Origin: Verrucomicrobiota bacterium
GTDB taxonomy: Bacteria > Verrucomicrobiota > Verrucomicrobiia > Opitutales > Intestinicryptomonadaceae
Direction of reading: 5' to 3'
Assembly (NCBI GenBank): GCA_003343565.1
Contig: QALA01000043.1
Span: 1 to 10,550, forward strand
Length of the DNA stretch: 10,550 bases
Shown here: positions 5,314 to 10,550 of the stretch, piece after piece
Numbering within the stretch: the stretch's first letter is position 1
How the letters are laid out: each line of letters starts with the position of its first letter
Notes under the pieces: model-generated
What the model was told of the DNA's origin: nothing
Databases searched by the model: none
Seen by the model: only the letters and a program-made list of their open reading frames with translations
Translations under genes and position numbers: made by a program

Positions 5314-8300
5314 GTGATACGCAGAATTTATGTGGAGGACAAAAGCGCGCGCGCGGCCGACGCGCTGACCGAAGACGTCAAGGGCACGCTTGGAATTGAA
5401 GCCATAGAGGGCGCAAGGCTGTTGCAGCGGTACGACATAGAGGGCTTGGACGACGCCCAGTACGAGGCCGTGAAAAACCTGATTTTTTGCGAACCCCCCG
5501 TTGAGGTTTTGCACGAGGAGACATTTCCGATTTCGGACGGGGAGACCGCGTTTGCCGTGGAATATCTGCCGGGCCAGTTCGACCAGCGGGCGGATTCCGC
5601 CGAACAGTGCGTTCAGATTGTCGCAAAAATGCGCCCGAAGATAGCCTGCGCGAAAGTTTACGTATTCAGGGGGAAGCTTTCGGCCGGGGACTTGGAGGCG
5701 GTAAAGAAATACCTGATAAATTCGGTCGACAGCCGCGAAGCCTCGATGGAAAAGCCCGACACTCTTTCGCGTCCCGCCGAAGTTCCCGCCGACGTGGGCG
5801 TCGTCGCGGGATTTTCAAAGATGGACGCCGGGCAGATTCGGGCGCTTCACTCAAAGATGTCGCTGGCGATGTCCGCGGCCGACCTCGAATTTTGCCGCGA
5901 TTATTTTGCAAGCTGCGGCCGCGATCCGACCGTCGCGGAAATTCGGGTGCTCGACACGTACTGGAGCGACCACTGCCGCCACACCACGTTTCTGACCGAA
6001 CTTGCCGCCGTGAAGATTTGCGACGGAAAGTACAATGAGCCCGCAAGGAAAAGCTGGGAAAAATACATGCGCCTCCGCGGGGAATTGGGGCTCGATAAGC
6101 GCGGGAAGAAGGTCTGTTTAATGGACGTTGCGCTCATCGGAATGCGCGCGCTTCGCAAGGCCGGCAAGCTCGAAGATATCGAGGAGAGCGGGGAGATAAA
6201 CGCGGCGAGCGTCGTGGTGAATTTGAAAGTCGACGGGCGTTCCCAAGAGTGGCTGGTAATGTTTAAAAACGAGACGCACAACCACCCCACCGAAATTGAG
6301 CCTTTCGGGGGCGCGGCGACCTGTCTGGGCGGGGCGATTCGCGATCCGCTCTCCGGGCGCAGCTATGTGTACCAGGCCATGCGCGTGACCGGCGCGGGAG
6401 ATCCGCGAAAGCCCTTCGGAGAGACTCTGCCCGGCAAGCTTTCGCAGAGAAAGATAGTGCGCGGCGCCGCAAGCGGATATTCAAGCTACGGAAATCAAAT
6501 AGGGCTTGCGACGGGGCAGGTCTCGGAAATCTACCACGAAGGATACGTCGCAAAGCGCATGGAGATAGGCGCGGTAATCGCGGCGGCTCCGCGCTCGCAA
6601 GTCGTGAGGGGAACTCCGATGAAGGGCGACGTCGTCCTGCTTGTCGGCGGCCGCACCGGGCGCGACGGCATCGGAGGGGCAACGGGTTCCTCGAAGGGGC
6701 ACACCACGAAGGCTCTCGAAAATTCCGCCGAAGTTCAAAAGGGCGACGCCCCGATGGAGCGCAAACTCCAGCGGCTGTTCCGCAATCCCGCCGCGTCGAA
6801 ACTTGTCAAGCGGTGCAACGATTTCGGGGCCGGCGGGGTGTCGGTTGCAATAGGCGAACTGGCGCCGTCGCTCGAAATAAATTTGGACGCCGTTCCGAAA
6901 AAATACGACGGTCTCGACGGCACGGAATTGGCCATTTCCGAATCGCAGGAGCGCATGGCAGTCGTGGTGTCGGCGGAGGATATGGGCGAATTTGCCGGGT
7001 ACGCCGCCGAGGAAAATCTCGAATGCACGCATGTGGCAACGGTGACGGATACGGGAAGGCTCGTGATGAAATGGCGCGGACGCAACATTGTGGATTTGTC
7101 GCGCGAGTTCTTGGATACGAACGGCACGACCGCCTCGGCGCGGGCCGAAATTGCCGCGCCTTCGCAAGACTCTCCGCTGGCAGCCCCCCGCGAGCGGGCC
7201 GCAGACGACGAATCCGCGTGGGAGGAAAATCTGACAAAACTCAACTGCTGTTCCCAGCGCGGCCTCGTGGAGCTCTTTGATTCCTCAATAGGGGCGTGCG
7301 CGGTAAACCACCCATTCGGAGGCTCGCGCCTGGCGACCGCGCCGGAGGCAATGGTCTCCAAAATTCCGCTCTTGAAGGGGGAGACAAATACCGGAACGCT
7401 GTTCTCATTCGGATTCAATCCCGACATTTCCTCGTGGAGTCCGTATCACGGAGCCGCCTACGCCGTCTTGGAAAGCGCGGCCAAAATTGCCGCCTCCGGC
7501 GGGGACGTCTCCAAAATACGCTTCACTTTTCAGGAGTATTTCGAAAGGCTGCGCGACGACCCAAAGCGCTGGGGCAAACCGCTCGCCGCGCTGTTGGGCG
7601 CGCTTGAGGCGCAGATGCGCCTGGGGTGCGCGTCGATAGGCGGCAAGGATTCGATGTCCGGCTCCTTCAACCAAATTGACGTTCCGCCGACTCTGGTTAG
7701 TTTCGCCATGTGCGTCTGCGACGTTCGCAACGCAATTTCTCCGGAATTAAAAAAATCCGGTTCGACCGTCGCATTGCTGTCGGTCGAGCGCGACGCATGG
7801 CTTGCGCCCGTTTGGGAGGACGCCCTTGCCAAATACGGAAAACTGCACTCCCTGATAAAGGCCGGCAAGGTTCTGTCCGCGGGCGTGGTCAAGTTCGGCG
7901 GAATAGCGGAGGCCGTCTCGAAAATGGCTTTCGGCAACGGAATCGGAATGCGGTTCGACGCGTCGTTTGACGGGGACGTTTTCGCATTGGGCTGCGGCTC
8001 GATTGTGGCGGAACTTGCGGACGCTTCGGACGCGGAAGTTTTGGGCGCAAAAATCTTGGGCGTCACGATACCGGAGCCCGAAATTCTCGTAGGCGAGGCG
8101 AAAATTCCCCTTTCCAAACTCGAAGCTGCGTGGGAAAAACCGCTTGAGGGCGTATTCCCGACTCGCGCGAAAGCGTCTCAGTCGGGCGCGATATTGAAGC
8201 CGGCATTTGTTCCAAAAACATTTGCGCTCGCCCCCTCAAAAACGGCTAAGCCGCGCGTTTTCATACCGGTGTTTCCCGGAACAAACTGCGAGTACGATTC

Positions 8301-9045
8301 CGCGCGCGCCTTTGAACTCGCAGGAGCGTCGGCTTCAACGCTCGTGTTCAAAAATTTGAGCGACGCGGACGTCGCTTCTTCAATCGTCGAAATGAAAAGG
8401 CGAATAGACGAATCGCAAATCCTGATGATACCCGGAGGGTTCAGCGCGGGAGACGAACCCGCAGGCTCCGGAAAATTTATCGCGGCAGTCTTTCGCAATC
8501 CCGCCCTCAGCGACGCCGTGATGCGCCTGCTCAAAGATAGAAAGGGCCTAATACTTGGAATTTGCAACGGATTTCAGGCTCTCGTGAAACTCGGTCTTGT
8601 GCCCTACGGAGAAATACGCCCGCTCGCGGCCGACAGCCCGACGCTAACATACAATAATATAGCGCGCCATGTGAGCTGTTATGTCCGCACCAGAATTGCA
8701 AGCAAACTCTCTCCCTGGCTCTACGATTGCCAAATCGGGGAAATCCACACGATTCCGGTTTCCCACGGCGAAGGCAAATTCATAGCGCCGGATTCGCTCG
8801 TCGCGAAGATGGCCGAAAACGGCCAGATCGCCACGCAATACGTAGATGCCGCCGGCAATCCGAGCGCGGAAATGCCCTTCAATCCCAATGGTTCCGCGCA
8901 CGCCATTGAAGGCATTACAAGCCCGTGCGGTCTGGTGTTTGGCAAAATGGGACATTCGGAAAGATTTGGCGATAATGTGGGTAAGAACGTCTGCGGAAAT
9001 AAAATCCAGCCGATATTCTCTGCGGGCGTAAAGTACTTTGCCTGA
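5314..9045 (+). CDS. purL: Phosphoribosylformylglycinamidine synthase, large fused form
   Basis: This enzyme performs the fourth step of de novo purine synthesis. It converts FGAR, glutamine and ATP to FGAM in the cytoplasm. At 1243 residues it is the single-chain form that fuses the PurS-like (about 1-150), PurL and PurQ functions. The sequence style (RRIYVEDK, GARLLQRYDIEGL) matches the clostridial/Bacteroidetes-like 'clade II' synthases rather than the E. coli type. Motifs in order are YWSDHCRHTTF (216-226), HNHPTE (322-327), the glycine-rich GGRTGRDGIGG (445-455), CNDFGAGG (501-508) and GCASIGGKDSM (771-781). A class I glutaminase domain runs from about 979, with Cys1084 in GICNGFQA and His1214/Glu1216 in GHSER. 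All glutaminase triad residues are present. The start is GTG with GGAG eight bases upstream (5302-5305). It stands alone, without other pur genes, and no clear terminator follows. Confidence 0.97.
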   Translation: MIRRIYVEDKSARAADALTEDVKGTLGIEAIEGARLLQRYDIEGLDDAQYEAVKNLIFCEPPVEVLHEETFPISDGETAFAVEYLPGQFDQRADSAEQCVQIVAKMRPKIACAKVYVFRGKLSAGDLEAVKKYLINSVDSREASMEKPDTLSRPAEVPADVGVVAGFSKMDAGQIRALHSKMSLAMSAADLEFCRDYFASCGRDPTVAEIRVLDTYWSDHCRHTTFLTELAAVKICDGKYNEPARKSWEKYMRLRGELGLDKRGKKVCLMDVALIGMRALRKAGKLEDIEESGEINAASVVVNLKVDGRSQEWLVMFKNETHNHPTEIEPFGGAATCLGGAIRDPLSGRSYVYQAMRVTGAGDPRKPFGETLPGKLSQRKIVRGAASGYSSYGNQIGLATGQVSEIYHEGYVAKRMEIGAVIAAAPRSQVVRGTPMKGDVVLLVGGRTGRDGIGGATGSSKGHTTKALENSAEVQKGDAPMERKLQRLFRNPAASKLVKRCNDFGAGGVSVAIGELAPSLEINLDAVPKKYDGLDGTELAISESQERMAVVVSAEDMGEFAGYAAEENLECTHVATVTDTGRLVMKWRGRNIVDLSREFLDTNGTTASARAEIAAPSQDSPLAAPRERAADDESAWEENLTKLNCCSQRGLVELFDSSIGACAVNHPFGGSRLATAPEAMVSKIPLLKGETNTGTLFSFGFNPDISSWSPYHGAAYAVLESAAKIAASGGDVSKIRFTFQEYFERLRDDPKRWGKPLAALLGALEAQMRLGCASIGGKDSMSGSFNQIDVPPTLVSFAMCVCDVRNAISPELKKSGSTVALLSVERDAWLAPVWEDALAKYGKLHSLIKAGKVLSAGVVKFGGIAEAVSKMAFGNGIGMRFDASFDGDVFALGCGSIVAELADASDAEVLGAKILGVTIPEPEILVGEAKIPLSKLEAAWEKPLEGVFPTRAKASQSGAILKPAFVPKTFALAPSKTAKPRVFIPVFPGTNCEYDSARAFELAGASASTLVFKNLSDADVASSIVEMKRRIDESQILMIPGGFSAGDEPAGSGKFIAAVFRNPALSDAVMRLLKDRKGLILGICNGFQALVKLGLVPYGEIRPLAADSPTLTYNNIARHVSCYVRTRIASKLSPWLYDCQIGEIHTIPVSHGEGKFIAPDSLVAKMAENGQIATQYVDAAGNPSAEMPFNPNGSAHAIEGITSPCGLVFGKMGHSERFGDNVGKNVCGNKIQPIFSAGVKYFA

Positions 9046-9407
9046 TTGAAAGGTTTTTTTCTTTCGCGCCTTTTCCGGGATCATTTCGCGTTTTCTTCGC
9101 TAAAGAGAGTATTTGCAACTTATTGCAATACTGGGGATTCCATATTTCAAGCGCAACTTCGACCCTTTCGCAACACTCGCGGGTAATCCCCGCGCGGAGT
9201 CGGAAATGCGCATTTTTGTGTTGGGGAATGTTGCGTATCGCATCGCAAGGTTTGAAGGAAAAATCGAACGTTTGAAGAGGAGAGGCCCATTTTCGGAGGG
9301 TTTCGGGAAGGGTGTTGCAAGGGCGCTTCTGGGAAGTTGCAACGCGAGTGCAGCCTATGTTAATGTTAATAGTTGGAAGCAGACACGCCCCTACCCGCAG
9401 TAGGGGA
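9046..9407. other. 360-base gap after purL with no supported gene
   Basis: No frame on either strand looks coding; the plus-strand frame at 9113-9403 has no ribosome binding site or domain. A weak stem GAAAG/CTTTC around a T-rich loop lies near 9048-9066 but is not a convincing terminator. TTGCAA/TTGCAAC-like words recur. A perfect seven-base-pair hairpin, CCCCTAC-CCGCA-GTAGGGG, lies at 9388-9406, directly after the stop of the minus-strand gene remnant. It lacks a U run on that strand, so it is at best a poor terminator. Confidence 0.5.
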
Positions 9408-9745
9408 TTATTTGCAAAGGGGGTTCTTGAGGTACAGTTTGTAGACTTTGTTGTCGGCGTCATAGGAGACTTTCGCCTCGGAGTAAATGAACCTCACTCG
9501 CCGCAACTTTGGCCTTTCATTGCGCGAGCGGTAATTGTCGTTTCGCGCGAAATGTCGTTGTACTCCACACCCGTCTGCTGTTGTGGCACGAATATTTCGC
9601 AGTTCGCAAGGTCAGGAAAAAACGTGTGAAACGCCGCTTCCTCGCACGTCATGGCCTCGCGCTTCTTCATTGTGCGCGTCGAGTACGTGTACAACATGTA
9701 GCCCGACGTCGGTTTCAGAGTCAGGTTGTGCGGTTCGGATTTAAT
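9408..9745 (-). pseudogene. Frameshifted, 5'-truncated gene remnant of unknown family
   Basis: Two overlapping minus-strand frames together read like one protein. The upstream frame runs from just after a TAG (9746-9748) with text such as SEPHNLTLKPTSGYMLYTYS, then FVPQQQTGVEYNDISRE. It meets a stop at 9494-9496. The second frame is open across this area and continues naturally as NDNYRSRNERPKLRRVRFIY, then SEAKVSYDADNKVYKLYL, ending in a TAA at 9408-9410. One lost base in the A run at about 9541-9543 (plus-strand TTT) would join them. There is no start codon at the expected N-terminus: the reading ends at the TAG and nothing upstream continues it. The codon and residue make-up looks coding, but I recognise no domain. 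An intact short ORF starting at 9697 (67 codons) is an alternative, but it would leave the clearly coding-like C-terminal part unexplained. A sequencing error could also cause the shift. Confidence 0.6.
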
Positions 9746-10111
9746 CTATCCCCGCCTTTTATTTGCAGAAATATTTTATGGGAGAACTTTGCATATGCTT
9801 GGAAAAATCCGCATATGCGCGTCGTTTTGAAATCGACATTTTCCCAGATTGAGGAGGGGGAGACAACCGCGGAAATCTGTCAAATTTTACTGGTAAATAG
9901 CTTTAATATGTTGTATCTTAAGTAGTTGAGGTCTTTAAAATCCGCATTCCGATTTTAATAATTTGAATACCAAATTGTTGCGTAATTAAATCGGATTTCG
10001 AGCGCCTATTTTCGATACCGTCTGCATTCTTTAACGCAATTTCGTAATAATAGATAACATAATGATTATAAAAAAACATACGCAAAATACAACTATCCAA
10101 ACGGACGAATC
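9746..10111. other. AT-rich gap with no supported gene
   Basis: No convincing coding sequence was seen. A 26-codon minus-strand frame (9759-9839) and a 60-codon minus-strand frame (9918-10100) lack ribosome binding sites and known motifs. The palindrome GCATATGC occurs twice, at 9791-9798 and 9811-9818, exactly 20 bases apart. The DNA becomes strongly AT-rich towards 10100, as expected near a promoter. Confidence 0.5.
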
Positions 10112-10170
10112 AAAAATATTTTAAATATTTTTCAATGTTTTATTATTGACAAAAGTGAAAAATATTTTAA
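10112..10170. repeat. Repeated AAAAATATTTTAA boxes around a promoter
   Basis: The 13-base word AAAAATATTTTAA occurs exactly at 10112-10124 and 10158-10170. An inverted relative lies between them: AAATATTTTTCA (10123-10134) is the perfect complement of TGAAAAATATTT (10156-10167). The boxes bracket a TTGACA at 10146-10151. The layout resembles operator sites for a regulator or a bent AT-rich upstream element. The simple AT composition makes some of the similarity unsurprising. Confidence 0.5.
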
Positions 10171-10217
10171 CTATACAAAAATAAAACAAAGAATCATTCA
10201 AAAAACATAAATATAAT
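10146..10217 (+). promoter_or_regulatory. Candidate promoter elements of the YD-repeat gene
   Basis: TTGACA (10146-10151) is a perfect -35 box. Possible -10 boxes are ACTATA (10170-10175, spacer 18) and TATACA (10172-10177, spacer 20). A perfect -10, TATAAT, lies at 10212-10217, only ten bases before the ATG and without a matching -35. It would give an almost leaderless message. I cannot tell which set is used. Confidence 0.4.
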
Positions 10218-10227
10218 TATAGATTCA

Positions 10228-10550
10228 ATGAAAAGATTAAGGAAGTGTTTAATAGTAGCATTTCTGATATTAAGTAGCTTTTCGATGGTGAAGGGCGGGG
10301 AAGTGGAAAAATTCATAACGGAAACGCTTGAAGAACAGCGCATGCGTAATGCGCAGAAAGGGGGAGTTGCGCCGGAAATAATAAATGAGGCCGTAAGCGA
10401 CATAGAACTGCCGGAATACGAATTGCCGAAACAAAGCATATTTACCGCTAAGGATAGGGAGCGCGACGCGCGATATTACAGTTACGACAAATCTGGGCGG
10501 CTTACGAAGGTGGAATACGCTGCGAGTCCGGAGAAGAACGAATATTATTC
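10228..10550 (+). CDS. Start of a secreted protein with YD/RHS-like repeats (runs off the window)
   Basis: The frame opens at ATG 10228 and stays open for 107 codons to the window edge. Residues 1-23 form a signal peptide: basic MKRLRK, a hydrophobic core LIVAFLILSSFSM, and a likely cut near VKG. A charged, probably disordered segment follows (24-80). YYSYDKSGRLTKVEY at 83-97 is a YD-type repeat as found in RHS and wall-associated repeat proteins. Those proteins form large shells or surface fibres and often carry variable C-terminal toxins; whether this one does lies outside the window. No Shine-Dalgarno is visible before the ATG. Only one repeat can be seen, so the family call is moderate while the coding call is firm. 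Confidence 0.75.
   Translation, partial: MKRLRKCLIVAFLILSSFSMVKGGEVEKFITETLEEQRMRNAQKGGVAPEIINEAVSDIELPEYELPKQSIFTAKDRERDARYYSYDKSGRLTKVEYAASPEKNEYY

Noticed and set aside
5194..5514. N-terminal extension of the outer-membrane protein frame
   Set aside because: It overlaps purL and its promoter and would bury the signal peptide.
6481..7427. Long minus-strand frames inside purL
   Set aside because: They are shadows from GC-biased codon use in purL.

Overview
This looks like a chromosomal stretch of a Gram-negative bacterium. It carries housekeeping genes for fatty-acid synthesis (acpP, fabF), purine synthesis (a fused, large purL), a HIT-family hydrolase and a tRNA-Leu. It also carries two exported proteins: an outer-membrane-barrel-like protein and the start of a YD/RHS-type secreted protein. 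The signal peptide plus C-terminal aromatic residue of the barrel protein imply an outer membrane. The moderate-to-high GC genes set in AT-rich gaps and the 'clade II' type PurL would fit Verrucomicrobiota (Opitutales-like) or a neighbouring phylum. This placement is a guess from gene content, not from a search.

Layout. Bases 1-140 hold a short array of hairpin-rich repeats that runs into the 3' end of a minus-strand tRNA-Leu(CAG) (136-222). Next on the minus strand come a terminator (306-334), fabF (374-1621), a structured spacer with the acpP terminator (1743-1780), and acpP (1803-2060). An AT-rich divergent region separates acpP from a small plus-strand ribbon-helix-helix regulator (2369-2569), which has its own terminator. 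A 650-base gap without a supported gene leads to a HIT hydrolase (3279-3617). Its 3' untranslated region looks like a folded, branched RNA ending in a strong terminator (to 3760). After a further 500-base empty gap, the outer-membrane protein (minus, 4270-5193) and purL (plus, 5314-9045) are divergently transcribed from a 120-base region. Downstream of purL lies a gene-poor 1.2 kb stretch. It hides a decayed, frameshifted minus-strand gene remnant (9408-9745) and AT-rich DNA with repeated operator-like boxes. The secreted YD-repeat protein then starts at 10228 and runs off the window.

How the parts relate. acpP and fabF are a normal functional pair: FabF elongates acyl chains carried on AcpP. 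They are separated by a terminator, so they are probably expressed at different levels. purL stands alone and uses a GTG start with a good Shine-Dalgarno and a plausible sigma70-type promoter. The exported-protein genes lack clear Shine-Dalgarno sequences, unlike acpP and purL. I see no defence system, CRISPR array, complete mobile element or obviously new multi-gene system. The most unusual material is non-coding: the tRNA-linked hairpin repeats, the branched 3'UTR after the HIT gene, and the boxes in front of the last gene.
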